A DNA stretch of 9,914 nucleotides from positions 1 to 9,914 of the forward strand of contig USNZ01000023.1 in the NCBI GenBank assembly GCA_900556255.1, read 5' to 3'. Shown one piece after another: positions 1 through 6,608 of this stretch; the stretch's first letter is position 1, and each line of letters opens with the position of its first letter. The notes beneath the pieces were generated by a model. The model worked only from the letters and a program-made list of their open reading frames with translations, did not search any database and was not told where the DNA came from. The DNA is from an uncultured Oscillospiraceae bacterium. Its GTDB lineage: Bacteria > Bacillota > Clostridia > Oscillospirales > Ruminococcaceae. A program made the translations under genes and the position numbers.

Positions 1-89
1 CAGATGCCGTGCCGCAGCCGCCGAAGCGGTGCTTAAGCCGTAAGGCGGGAATTGTACGGTGTTGCCATAATACTGTATCATTCTGTGTA

Positions 90-112
90 CCGACAGGTCG
101 CTGTCCTGTCGG
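90..112. terminator. Perfect 8-bp hairpin, possible terminator
   Basis: CCGACAGG at 90-97 pairs perfectly with CCTGTCGG at 105-112 around a 7-nt loop. On the plus strand it is followed by TCGTTTTA, a weak T-tract, so it would best end a plus-strand transcript entering from before base 1. It also lies 5 nt past the stop of the minus-strand miniprotein gene, so it could cap that transcript, but there is no T-run in that direction. A bidirectional role is plausible. Confidence 0.45.
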
Positions 113-117
113 TCGTT

Positions 118-261
118 TTACCGAAGCATATCCCCTAATTGAAGCAAGCCGCTGCAAATGCTTTCTCCTGCCCCGTTGATTGCCTGTGCGATAATGATTG
201 CGGCAACTATAATCGCCGCTGCCACGATAATTTTTCCAATCAACTGCTGGTACTCTTTCAT
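118..261 (-). CDS. 47-residue hydrophobic membrane miniprotein
   Basis: This small ORF starts with MKEYQQLIGK and continues with one strongly hydrophobic stretch, about residues 8-28, rich in Ile, Val and Ala. It ends in a polar tail (ESICSGLLQLGDMLR) with one Cys. The start is chosen because a good Shine-Dalgarno (AAAGGAG) sits 9 nt upstream of the ATG. The ORF begins 30 nt after the stop of the UMF1 transporter, with no terminator between them, so the two are probably cotranscribed. The order of charges suggests a single transmembrane helix. No family was recognised and no function is assigned. It might be an accessory subunit of the transporter or an unrelated small membrane protein. A near-perfect hairpin follows the stop. 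Confidence 0.7.
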   Translation of the reverse strand: MKEYQQLIGKIIVAAAIIVAAIIIAQAINGAGESICSGLLQLGDMLR

Positions 262-291
262 TTTGATTTTCTCCTTTTTCGTACTCTGGCG

Positions 292-1659
292 TCAGATTTT
301 GCGGCTGTCGTCCTGCAGGGTCTTGGGCAGCACAAGGAAATACAGCGCCGCGCCCGCCAGGATAATCAAAATCACCGACAAAATGCCGTAGGGGCCAGCG
401 GCGCGGTTGACGGCATCCACCTGCTCGGCGGTGGCAGTGGCGGCGGTCAAGCCCTGTGCCGCCAGCATCCGGGAGGCTGCCAGCGCGCTTACGCTGCCCA
501 CCAGCGTGGGGCCGAGAATGGAGGAAAACTTGCCGAAGATATCAAAAAAGCCGAAGAACTCGCCGCTGCGGTCCTTGTCGGGAATGAGCTTGCCGAACAT
601 CGAACGGCTCAGCGCCTGGATGCCGCCCTGGCTGGTGGCGCACAGCACCGCCAGCACCCAGAACTGCCACAGGCTGTTCATGAAGAACGCAAAAATGCAG
701 ATGAACGAGTACACGCCGATGCCCACGCCCACCATAACGCGGGCGCCGAATTTTGCCGCCAGCTTCATGTACAGCAGGCAGAAGGGCAGCCCCAGCACCT
801 GCACCAGCAGCAGCGCCAGCAGCATACCGGCGGAATCCAGCCCCAGGTTGGTGCCGTAGCTTGTGGACATGCTGATGATGGTATGTACGCCGTCAATGTA
901 GAAAAAGTACGCTACAATGTACACAAGCATCGGTTTGTCGGCGGCGATCTCCTTCATGGTCGTGAACACGTTTTTGATGCTGCGCCCCACATCGCCCTTT
1001 TCGTAGGGCTTGCCGGTGGTCTGCTTGCAGTTTTTCAGCAGCGGCAGGCTGAACACCAGCCACCACACGGCGGTAAAGCCGAAGATAAAGGCAAGGCAGG
1101 TCAGCATCGGCACACCCACGGCGTTCATGATCAGGAAGATCAGCAGCGGGATCGTCGAGCCGCCGATATAGCCCAGCCCGTAGCCCAGCGTGGAAACCGA
1201 GTCCATGCGGTCCTCGGTGGTGACGTCGGTCAAAAAGGCATCATAGTAGATGCAGCTGGCGTCAAAGCCGATGGTACTTAAAATGTACAGCACCAGCACC
1301 AGCATCGTGACCTTGGACGCCGCCGCGGGCGAGGAGGTAAAGTCCATCAGCGGGGTGAACGCCAGCCCGGCGACCGACACAATGCCCAGCAGCAAAAACG
1401 CCGCGAACAGCTTTTTGCGCATACCGCGGATATCCCCGAACACGCCCAAAAACGGCGCGGACAAGGCAACAATGGCCATGGCAATGCTGGTGGCGTAACC
1501 CCAGATCGTCATGCTGGAAACGCTGTCGGCCGTGCACTCGGCCACAGAGTTGAAGAAGATCGGCAGAATGGTGACGACAATGACCGAGTGCGCACTGTTC
1601 GCCCAGTCGTACATCATCCAGCTAAGCTCCTGCTTGGTGAATTTTTTTAACAAGCCCAT
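292..1659 (-). CDS. MFS transporter, UMF1 (Atg22-like) family
   Basis: This 455-residue polytopic membrane protein has about 12 predicted transmembrane segments and is of normal length for the UMF1 branch of the major facilitator superfamily. Family marks are the N-terminal YDWANSAHS (residues 17-25), the loop 2-3 segment GDIRGMRKK (75-83), and the C-half stretch SQGGIQALSRSMFGKLIP (343-360), followed by DRSGEFFGFFDIFGKFSSILGP. The family is related to yeast vacuolar Atg22, which exports amino acids; the substrate of bacterial members is mostly unknown and cannot be read here. The start at 1659 is preferred over an in-frame ATG 41 codons upstream because it has GGGAGG 8 nt before it and a promoter lies between the two. 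The 47-residue gene follows on the same transcript. Confidence 0.9.
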   Translation of the reverse strand: MGLLKKFTKQELSWMMYDWANSAHSVIVVTILPIFFNSVAECTADSVSSMTIWGYATSIAMAIVALSAPFLGVFGDIRGMRKKLFAAFLLLGIVSVAGLAFTPLMDFTSSPAAASKVTMLVLVLYILSTIGFDASCIYYDAFLTDVTTEDRMDSVSTLGYGLGYIGGSTIPLLIFLIMNAVGVPMLTCLAFIFGFTAVWWLVFSLPLLKNCKQTTGKPYEKGDVGRSIKNVFTTMKEIAADKPMLVYIVAYFFYIDGVHTIISMSTSYGTNLGLDSAGMLLALLLVQVLGLPFCLLYMKLAAKFGARVMVGVGIGVYSFICIFAFFMNSLWQFWVLAVLCATSQGGIQALSRSMFGKLIPDKDRSGEFFGFFDIFGKFSSILGPTLVGSVSALAASRMLAAQGLTAATATAEQVDAVNRAAGPYGILSVILIILAGAALYFLVLPKTLQDDSRKI

Positions 1660-1706
1660 ACGTTGAGCCTCCCTCTTACATTTTGAGATTAGACGGATAT
1701 AAAAAT

Positions 1707-1735
1707 ATTGTACCATTTTATCCGCGCAAAAACAA
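1707..1735 (-). promoter_or_regulatory. Sigma-A promoter of the UMF1 transporter
   Basis: Read on the minus strand, TTGTTT (1735-1730) is separated by exactly 17 nt from TACAAT (1712-1707). The -10 box is extended by TGG, as in the promoter at 3580-3588. The predicted start point is near 1700, about 40 nt upstream of the ATG. The -35 box lies in the T-rich tail of the terminator of the preceding operon. Confidence 0.75.
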
Positions 1736-1765
1736 CACGCCCCGCCTGCCTTTCGGTAAGCGGGG
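1730..1765 (-). terminator. Intrinsic terminator of the methyltransferase operon
   Basis: On the minus strand CCCCGC (1765-1760) pairs with GCGGGG (1745-1740). An inner stem, TTACC with GGCAG (one mismatch and one wobble), closes on a GAAA tetraloop. Four nt later comes TTGTTTTT. It lies about 40 nt after the stop of the methyltransferase gene. The T-tract doubles as the -35 region of the next promoter. Confidence 0.7.
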
Positions 1766-1806
1766 TGTAAAAATTTTGTCATATTTTTGCAGCAAAACGA
1801 CAGCGC

Positions 1807-2619
1807 TCACTCGCAGAGCTGGTAAAACACCACGGCCCCCGCGGCGGCCACATTGAGGGAATCCACGCCATGGCGCATGGGGATCATGACCGTATAATCG
1901 CACCGGGCAATCGTCGTTTTGGCCAGGCCGTCGCCCTCGGTGCCCAGCACCACCGCCAGCTTTTCCTCGCGCTGCAGGGCGGGGTCGCGCACGCTGACGG
2001 CGCAGTCGTCCAGCGCCATGGCGGCGGTCTTAAAGCCCAGGGCGTGCAGCGCGTCCACACCCCCGGCGGGCCAGCAGTCCAGCCGCGCCCAGGGGATCTG
2101 AAACACCGTGCCCATGCTGACACGCACGGCGCGGCGGTACAGCGGGTCGCAGCAGCCGGGCGAAAGCAGTACACCGTCCATGCCCAGCGCTGCCGCGCTG
2201 CGGAAGATCGCGCCGAGGTTGGTGGAATCCACAATGTTTTCCAGCACGGCGATGCGGCGGGCATTTTGGCAGACCTCGGCCACCGTGCGCGGGGCAGGGC
2301 GGCGCATGGCGCACAGCACACCGCGGGTCAGCGTGTAGCCTGTCAGCTTTTGCAGCACCGCACGGTCGGCGGTGTACACCGCCGTGTCGGGGCAGCGCGC
2401 CAGCACGGCGGCGGCCGACCCCGCAATGTGCGGGCGCTCCATCAAAAAGGAAAGCGGCTCGCAGCCCGCGTCCAGCGCCGTGCCGATGACCTTGGGGCTT
2501 TCGGCAATAAAAATGCCCTTTTCCGGCTCGGCGCGGCTGCGCAGGGCGTTTTCGGTCAGGCGGGCGTAGACGTCCAGTTCGGGGGCGGAAATTTCCGTCA
2601 CTTCGATAATTTTCGGCAT
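1807..2619 (-). CDS. SpoU/TrmH-family RNA 2'-O-methyltransferase
   Basis: The 270-residue product has the three SPOUT motifs of SAM-dependent RNA ribose methyltransferases: motif 1 NLGAIFRSAAALG (134-146, with the catalytic Arg at 140), motif 2 LAVVLGTEGDGL (221-232), and motif 3 VMIPMRHGVDSLNVAAA (244-260), which forms the trefoil knot that binds SAM. The N-terminal part (about 1-105, with GIFIAESPKVI at 35-45) matches the substrate-binding domain usual in this group, and the length is normal. Target RNA and nucleotide cannot be told from sequence; tRNA or 23S rRNA are the usual ones. The start has AAGGAG 10 nt upstream. The gene begins 4 nt after the stop of the 56-residue gene and is the last of a three-gene operon. 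Confidence 0.92.
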   Translation of the reverse strand: MPKIIEVTEISAPELDVYARLTENALRSRAEPEKGIFIAESPKVIGTALDAGCEPLSFLMERPHIAGSAAAVLARCPDTAVYTADRAVLQKLTGYTLTRGVLCAMRRPAPRTVAEVCQNARRIAVLENIVDSTNLGAIFRSAAALGMDGVLLSPGCCDPLYRRAVRVSMGTVFQIPWARLDCWPAGGVDALHALGFKTAAMALDDCAVSVRDPALQREEKLAVVLGTEGDGLAKTTIARCDYTVMIPMRHGVDSLNVAAAGAVVFYQLCE

Positions 2620-2623
2620 AAGC

Positions 2624-2794
2624 TCACGGCTCCTTCGGGGGGTTCTTTTGTTTTTCCCGCGCGGCGCGGGCCAGCTCCTCAAAGGTGCGGTCCTGCGTAA
2701 AGCAGCGGTGGTAGGGGTTCTGCAGCCCCTTGCGGGGGTCGGCAGGGCGCGGGCGGCGGCGCAGTGCCCGCCGCAGCCATTCGGGCATCTTCAT
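2624..2794 (-). CDS. Small basic protein of 56 residues, unknown function
   Basis: The start is MKMPEWLRRALRRR and about a third of residues are Arg or Lys, so the N-terminal half could be an amphipathic basic helix. Then come a central NPYHRCFTQDRTFEELARAA segment and a Lys/Pro-rich tail. The ORF starts 5 nt after the upstream stop and ends 4 nt before the methyltransferase ATG, which is tight operon packing and the main reason to call it real. Its own Shine-Dalgarno is weak (GAGTGA), so translation may be coupled to the upstream gene. A second ATG two codons in is an alternative start. No family was recognised. The position suggests an RNA or ribosome link, but this is only inference. Confidence 0.6.
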   Translation of the reverse strand: MKMPEWLRRALRRRPRPADPRKGLQNPYHRCFTQDRTFEELARAAREKQKNPPKEP

Positions 2795-2799
2795 GGCGG

Positions 2800-3546
2800 T
2801 CACTCTGCGGCGGCGCCGGCGGTCAGCTGCTGCCACAGGGCCTCCCCGGCGGCAAACTTGTCAGCATTCTTGTCACCCCAGACGCCGCGCGCACCGATGT
2901 ACAGGTTCGCCAGCACGTCCTGGTTGTCGCCTGTCAGGTCGTCCATCAGGGTGTAGCCGTCGTACTGCCCCAGCTCCAGCCCTGCCAGCACGGGGCAGTC
3001 GCCCCAGCGGTAGACCATCTGCTGCCAGGCGTCATCGGGCAGGGGTTCGGCGTCATCGGGCAGGGTGCCGTCCAGATACCGCAGTACGCCGGTGTTCTTT
3101 TCAAAGCCCGCCGGGTCCTGCAAGATATAAATAAACGTATCACCGTCACTTACCTCGGCGCTCAGCTGGGTGACGCCCGCCATCTGGTAGTAGGCGTCGG
3201 CGTTGCTTTCCTCCCCGACAAAGTCCACCGTGTACTGGCTGATCTGCACCACGACCTTGCCGTCGCCGTTCCGGTCGCTGCAAAAGGGGGTCAGCGCGTC
3301 CTGCAAAGCGGTGATGGTGTCCTGCGGCAGCTCTGTGGTGCCGACATAGCCGATCTTGATATCGGGGCGGGTCTGCAGCACGGTATCCTTAACAAACACC
3401 GCAATCAACGCCATGGCCACGATCACAACGGCCACCAGCTTGCCGTTGTAATGCCACCAGTTGGCAGCCTTTTCTTTTTTGGTGTATTCCTTGGGCGGTT
3501 CGGGCGCAGAGTAGGTTTCTACGCTGTCTTTTGTGACCCATGCCAT
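2800..3546 (-). CDS. Single-pass membrane protein with extracytoplasmic domain, unknown
   Basis: The 248-residue product has a charged cytoplasmic N-terminus (1-35), one transmembrane helix (about 36-54, KLVAVVIVAMALIAVF) and an extracytoplasmic domain (55-248). There is no Cys lipobox, so the helix looks like an uncleaved anchor. The external part begins DIKIGYVGTTELPQDTI and contains DRNGDGKVVV (91-100), an acidic loop like an EF-hand or dockerin calcium site but unpaired. Further on lie YIGARGVWGDKNADKF (216-231) and an Ala-rich end. The start is supported by AAAAGGAG 8 nt before the ATG and by an extended -10 promoter about 35 nt upstream. It is first in the operon with the basic protein and the RNA methyltransferase, an odd set of partners. 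No family was recognised. Confidence 0.8.
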   Translation of the reverse strand: MAWVTKDSVETYSAPEPPKEYTKKEKAANWWHYNGKLVAVVIVAMALIAVFVKDTVLQTRPDIKIGYVGTTELPQDTITALQDALTPFCSDRNGDGKVVVQISQYTVDFVGEESNADAYYQMAGVTQLSAEVSDGDTFIYILQDPAGFEKNTGVLRYLDGTLPDDAEPLPDDAWQQMVYRWGDCPVLAGLELGQYDGYTLMDDLTGDNQDVLANLYIGARGVWGDKNADKFAAGEALWQQLTAGAAAE

Positions 3547-3579
3547 GGCAAGATCTCCTTTTCCTAAAGCAACTGCCTT

Positions 3580-3588
3580 ATTGTACCA
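3580..3588 (-). promoter_or_regulatory. Extended -10 promoter of the 2800-3546 operon
   Basis: On the minus strand TGG-TACAAT (3588-3580) is an extended -10 identical to that of the UMF1 promoter. No good -35 lies at 16-18 nt spacing, the nearest TTTACA being 21 nt away, so the extended element probably makes up for it. The predicted start is near 3573. It is divergent from the plus-strand promoter at 3630. Confidence 0.55.
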
Positions 3589-3629
3589 TATTTTTGCGGG
3601 AATATTTGTAAACTTATTTTAACAAAACC

Positions 3630-3658
3630 TTGCAAACAGGGCAGCGGAACGGTATGAT
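3630..3658 (+). promoter_or_regulatory. Sigma-A promoter of the YesL-like/C39-like operon
   Basis: TTGCAA (3630-3635) is followed after exactly 17 nt by TATGAT (3653-3658). The predicted start point is about 3665, giving a leader of about 67 nt. The gene start that this supports is the ATG at 3732, with AAGGAG 6 nt before it, not the longer in-frame TTG start at 3630 that would begin inside the -35 box. Confidence 0.75.
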
Positions 3659-3698
3659 TATACTGTATCATTATCATTATACTGTATGCCTGCATACA
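3654..3698 (+). promoter_or_regulatory. Operator-like repeats at the transcription start
   Basis: A 15-nt motif occurs twice in tandem, at 3654-3668 and 3673-3687, differing at one base and sharing ATTATACTGTAT. The second copy runs into a palindrome at 3683-3698, TGTATGC-CT-GCATACA, with perfect 7-bp arms. They overlap the -10 box and the first 30 transcribed bases, where a repressor would block initiation or elongation. The dyad shape suits a dimeric regulator such as GntR or TetR type, but no such gene is in the window. Confidence 0.5.
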
Positions 3699-3731
3699 AG
3701 TCAAAATAAAGCAAAAAACAAGGAGCTTTTT

Positions 3732-4508
3732 ATGAACGAATCCTCGGGCCGCAAAGTCGGCATCGCCCGTTTTTTTGAACTGCTGGGGCGTGATCTGTGG
3801 GCCTTGTATCGATCCAGCTTTTTGTGCTGCGCGGCCTTTGTGCCGGGGCTGGCGGCCGTGCTGTTCGGCCTGATGGCCCACGCCCCGCTGCTGTGCGCCC
3901 TGGGCGGTGTGCTGGGCGGTATGCTGGGCGGGCCGTTTTTGGTGGGCATGGCCGACACGACCCTGCGCGCCCTGCGCGACGAGCCGTGCTACTGGTGGCA
4001 CACCTACAAGCGCGCCTGGCGGCAGAACTGGCGGCAAAGCCTTGTGCCCGGTGCCCTGCTGGGGCTGTTTTTGGGCGGCTGGACGGCTGTTTTGTTCCAT
4101 ATGGTAAACGAGGGCAACCCGTCCACACTGATGTGGGCGGCGGCCGTTGTGGGTATGTTTGTCTGCGTGGGCTTTTTTGTCTGGCTGTTTGCGCAGATCC
4201 CGCTGGTGGACCTGCCGCTGACCGAGCTTGTCAAAAACGCCGCGCTGATGTTCTTCGGCTTTTTGCCGCGCACACTGGCTGCGGCGGCCATCACCGCCGT
4301 GTACTGGGTGGTCATGCTGCTGACGCTGCCCGCCAGCATTATCGTTATCCTCGCTTTTGGGTTCTGGCTGCCGGTCGTCCCCGCGCTGATGATCATCTAC
4401 CCCGGCCTGGACAAGGTGTTCCGCCTGGAGGAGACGCTGAAGGCGCGCCGCGATGCCGAAATCAACGAGCGCCTGGCCGCCCGCGAAGCGGAGAACCACG
4501 ACTTGTAA
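3732..4508 (+). CDS. YesL/DUF624-like polytopic membrane protein
   Basis: The 258-residue product has about six predicted transmembrane segments (roughly 28-50, 54-74, 104-124, 133-155, 180-200, 203-224). The hydrophilic loop after helix 2, TLRALRDEPCYWWHTYKRAWRQNWRQSL, has the aromatic and basic pattern of the YesL/DUF624 family, whose members are often found near sugar uptake or carbohydrate genes and whose role is unknown. A charged C-terminal tail (RLEETLKARRDAEINERLAARE, 231-252) is probably a cytoplasmic helix. It is longer than the usual YesL of about 200 residues. The start at 3732 has AAGGAG 6 nt upstream. The C39-like gene starts 12 nt after its stop, so the two are one operon. The family call is by eye only. 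Confidence 0.65.
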   Translation: MNESSGRKVGIARFFELLGRDLWALYRSSFLCCAAFVPGLAAVLFGLMAHAPLLCALGGVLGGMLGGPFLVGMADTTLRALRDEPCYWWHTYKRAWRQNWRQSLVPGALLGLFLGGWTAVLFHMVNEGNPSTLMWAAAVVGMFVCVGFFVWLFAQIPLVDLPLTELVKNAALMFFGFLPRTLAAAAITAVYWVVMLLTLPASIIVILAFGFWLPVVPALMIIYPGLDKVFRLEETLKARRDAEINERLAAREAENHDL

Positions 4509-4520
4509 AGGGGCTGCATC

Positions 4521-5831
4521 ATGGATAGAAATACCGTAATTTTGCGTGACACCGACGTTTTTATGCGCGGCGAGCTGGACAATGTCACGATCTCGGACGG
4601 GCGCATCGTGCTGGATCTGGTGCAGGGCAGCTATGTGCCCTACGGCTGCTACACCAGCGCCCCCCTGCCGATGCCCGCCTTTGACGCGCTGCGCGTAAGC
4701 TGGAACGCCGACGCCCCCGACCAGACCGCAGTCGAGGTGCAGGCCCGCGTGATGGTGGACGGCAACTGGACGACCTGGGTCAGCTTTGGCAAATGGAGCC
4801 GTTTTCTGCGCCGCGAATCCCCCGCCCCGCAGGACAAGGGCTGCCTGCAGCGTCGCCCCGACGTGCTGCTGCTGGACAGCAAGACCGGCCAACAGGCGCA
4901 GATCCGCATCTACCTGTACACAAAATCCGACCGCCTGACCCCCGCCGTCAGCCTGCTTTGCGCCAGTGTGCACACACAGGACGGCATCCCCGCCGGCGGC
5001 CGCCCCATCAATACGCGGCTGCATCTTTTGCCCTACGCCGCCGCCCGCCGCGCCCCTGCGCTGCGCCCGTGGATGGACATAGCCTGCAGCCTGACCGCCC
5101 TGACCAACCGCTGGGGCGCCGACCTTTTGCCGGAGGAACTGGCGCAGATCGTGCGGGACTGGCGCACCGACGACACCGATGCGCACAATCTCTGCTTTGC
5201 CGCTGCCGCCGCCGCGGCGTGGGGCTTCCCGACCTGGGTGTGCTACGGCAATCTGGCGCTGCTGCGCGACGAGGCCCGCCACGGTTTCGGCGCGGTGGTA
5301 GCGCTGCAATCCACCCCTGCCGAGATAGCCGCCGGCCTGCCGGAGCGCCGCTTTGCCGCCGTGCGCGGCTTTACCGCCGTAAACAGTACCCCGCAGGTGC
5401 TGCTGTGCGACCCCTGTGCCGCCGAAAACGACTTTGACACCGAGACCGCCATGCCGCTGGACAGCTTTATGGTGGCGTGGGACAACGTCGCCCTGCTGAT
5501 GCGCCCGCAGCCGAACGGTGCGCACCGTGCGCCGCACACCCGCACAGGCGCCTGGGTCCGCCCCGTCGGGACCGATTTCCCTGAACTCTATCGCCTGTAT
5601 GTCAACGGGGAGGAACACCCCCTGGGGGACGATTTCTGCGCCCACGGCGGGCTGCTGGCCTGGACCGAGGCCGACGGCACCGTGCACGCCTCCACCGCGC
5701 ACCGCACCTTCCACTTTACCGAGCCGCAGCAGGGCGGGCTGTGCATCCCCAAGCAGGAGCCGCCCCGCAAATGCACGGTGTTTGCCATTGACCCCGCCGG
5801 GCAGATGCTGGTGGGCGATGTGACGGTGTAA
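4521..5831 (+). CDS. C39-peptidase-like protein, probably catalytically inactive
   Basis: The 436-residue product resembles the two-domain C39-type proteins known from actinobacteria. A beta-rich N-terminal domain (about 1-150) contains FDALRVSWNADAP and WTTWVSFGKWS, and a C39-like papain-fold domain spans about 165-330. The Cys position is kept in DIACSLTALTNRWG (Cys189), and the later DP pair is kept in LLCDPC (297-298). The segment that normally reads GHxxVVxGF is RRFAAVRGF (276-284), so the catalytic His is replaced by Arg277. The Gln expected before the Cys in PYxxQ is Ala (PYAAARR, 171-177). No signal peptide or membrane helix is seen, so it would be cytoplasmic. The C-terminal part (350-436) is not recognised. 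It is cotranscribed with the YesL-like gene, and its Shine-Dalgarno (AAAGGGG) is weak. Confidence 0.65.
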   Translation: MDRNTVILRDTDVFMRGELDNVTISDGRIVLDLVQGSYVPYGCYTSAPLPMPAFDALRVSWNADAPDQTAVEVQARVMVDGNWTTWVSFGKWSRFLRRESPAPQDKGCLQRRPDVLLLDSKTGQQAQIRIYLYTKSDRLTPAVSLLCASVHTQDGIPAGGRPINTRLHLLPYAAARRAPALRPWMDIACSLTALTNRWGADLLPEELAQIVRDWRTDDTDAHNLCFAAAAAAAWGFPTWVCYGNLALLRDEARHGFGAVVALQSTPAEIAAGLPERRFAAVRGFTAVNSTPQVLLCDPCAAENDFDTETAMPLDSFMVAWDNVALLMRPQPNGAHRAPHTRTGAWVRPVGTDFPELYRLYVNGEEHPLGDDFCAHGGLLAWTEADGTVHASTAHRTFHFTEPQQGGLCIPKQEPPRKCTVFAIDPAGQMLVGDVTV

Positions 5832-5869
5832 AGGGGCAGATCCGGACGCAGTTTTTACAATTCTGACGT

Positions 5870-5898
5870 TTGCATTTTGCGCCGCGTTGCGGTATAAT
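5870..5898 (+). promoter_or_regulatory. Sigma-A promoter of the lipoprotein gene
   Basis: TTGCAT (5870-5875) and a consensus TATAAT (5893-5898) are 17 nt apart. The predicted start is near 5905, with a leader of about 38 nt that carries GGAGGG at 5929-5934. Its first 11 bases and much of its spacer match the promoter at 8642-8670 before the glutamine synthetase gene. Confidence 0.85.
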
Positions 5899-5942
5899 GT
5901 ACTGTACGCTTTTTGCTTTTATACCTGTGGAGGGTTTTTATA

Positions 5943-6551
5943 ATGAAACGCAAGCCTCTTGTTGCGGCGGCTGCGGCACTTTGCCTGTGCCTTACGCTGA
6001 CCGCCTGCTCCCCCAAAGAAACGCTCAAACCCATTATCCTCAAGGTCTGCACCATGCTGGGCCTTGTCAGCGAGGATGCCGACGACGACACCGATACCCG
6101 CGTCTTTGCCGAGGACGGCGGCGAGGTGGTGTTCCCCGCCGGGATGGACACCTCGGCCGCGCGCTTTGTCAGCTATGCCGAGGGCAGCACGATGTATGCC
6201 TCCTTTAACGGTGTGCAGATGGGCAATACCGACTTTTTTGTGGCCGGGTCCGACAGCGTTACGCTGACCTCCTACGCCACGACCGAGGCCACCAAGGAAA
6301 CCTACATGTACTACAAGCTGGCCGTATGGCAGCTGACCGATGACCACGCCAAGGTCGCCTATGTGCCGGAGTCCACGACCTATTTCCGCGCCGACGGCGA
6401 CTGCCGCAGCGTGACGGTTTCCGGCCTGACGCCCGGCAAGCAGTACAAGGTCACATTAAGCTACGACGCCTCCTCGGTGTATGTCACCGGCGGGCTGACG
6501 GTTTCCGGCTTAGGCAGTGCCGAGCTGGAAAGCCTGGAAGAATCCAAGTAA
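5943..6551 (+). CDS. Small secreted lipoprotein, unknown function
   Basis: The 202-residue product begins with a type II signal peptide: basic MKRK, a hydrophobic core (6-19) and a lipobox LTAC with the lipidated Cys at 22. It is therefore expected to be anchored outside the cytoplasmic membrane. A linker with an acidic run (SEDADDDTDT, 43-52) is followed by a beta-rich domain (about 55-190). Near the end VSGLTPGKQYKVTLSYD (159-175) has the look of the last strands of a fibronectin type III-like fold. The start is fixed by GGAGGG 8 nt upstream; an upstream in-frame ATG at 5913 has no such site. It has its own promoter and a terminator right after, so it is probably monocistronic. No specific family was recognised. 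Confidence 0.85.
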   Translation: MKRKPLVAAAAALCLCLTLTACSPKETLKPIILKVCTMLGLVSEDADDDTDTRVFAEDGGEVVFPAGMDTSAARFVSYAEGSTMYASFNGVQMGNTDFFVAGSDSVTLTSYATTEATKETYMYYKLAVWQLTDDHAKVAYVPESTTYFRADGDCRSVTVSGLTPGKQYKVTLSYDASSVYVTGGLTVSGLGSAELESLEESK

Positions 6552-6561
6552 AAAGGCAATG

Positions 6562-6593
6562 ACGCCCGCGCTTGTTTGGCGCGGGCGTTTTTT
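6562..6593 (+). terminator. Strong intrinsic terminator, 15 nt before the EamA gene
   Basis: ACGCCCGCGC (6562-6571) pairs perfectly with GCGCGGGCGT (6579-6588) over a 7-nt loop. The last T of the stem opens a run of six T (6588-6593). It ends the lipoprotein transcript. The next ATG is at 6609, and its ribosome binding site (AGAGAGG) begins just after the T-run, so no promoter fits between. Confidence 0.92.
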
Positions 6594-6608
6594 AGAGAGG
6601 AAATACTT

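Noticed and set aside
2..43. Possible C-terminal tail of a plus-strand gene entering the window (ends AAAAEAVLKP then TAA)
   Set aside because: Only 13 codons are visible, so coding cannot be told from chance, though the hairpin at 90-112 with a weak plus-strand T-tract would suit as its terminator.
139..1281. 380-codon open frame on the plus strand opposite the UMF1 transporter
   Set aside because: Antisense to a protein with strong MFS motifs. The composition is His, Gln and Gly rich, and no start signals are seen.
1660..1782. 41-codon N-terminal extension of the UMF1 transporter
   Set aside because: It would translate through the predicted promoter and terminator, and adds a Cys-rich sequence not typical of the family. 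The internal start has GGGAGG and leads directly into the YDWANSAH motif.
1870..2700. 276-codon open frame on the plus strand opposite the RNA methyltransferase
   Set aside because: It overlaps the full set of SPOUT motifs on the other strand and has no domain or ribosome binding site of its own.
3564..5714. 716-codon open frame on the minus strand opposite the YesL-like and C39-like genes
   Set aside because: It is rich in Gly, Gln, His, Arg and Ala with no recognisable domain, as expected for the complement of GC-rich codons. The plus-strand genes have promoters, ribosome binding sites and family motifs.
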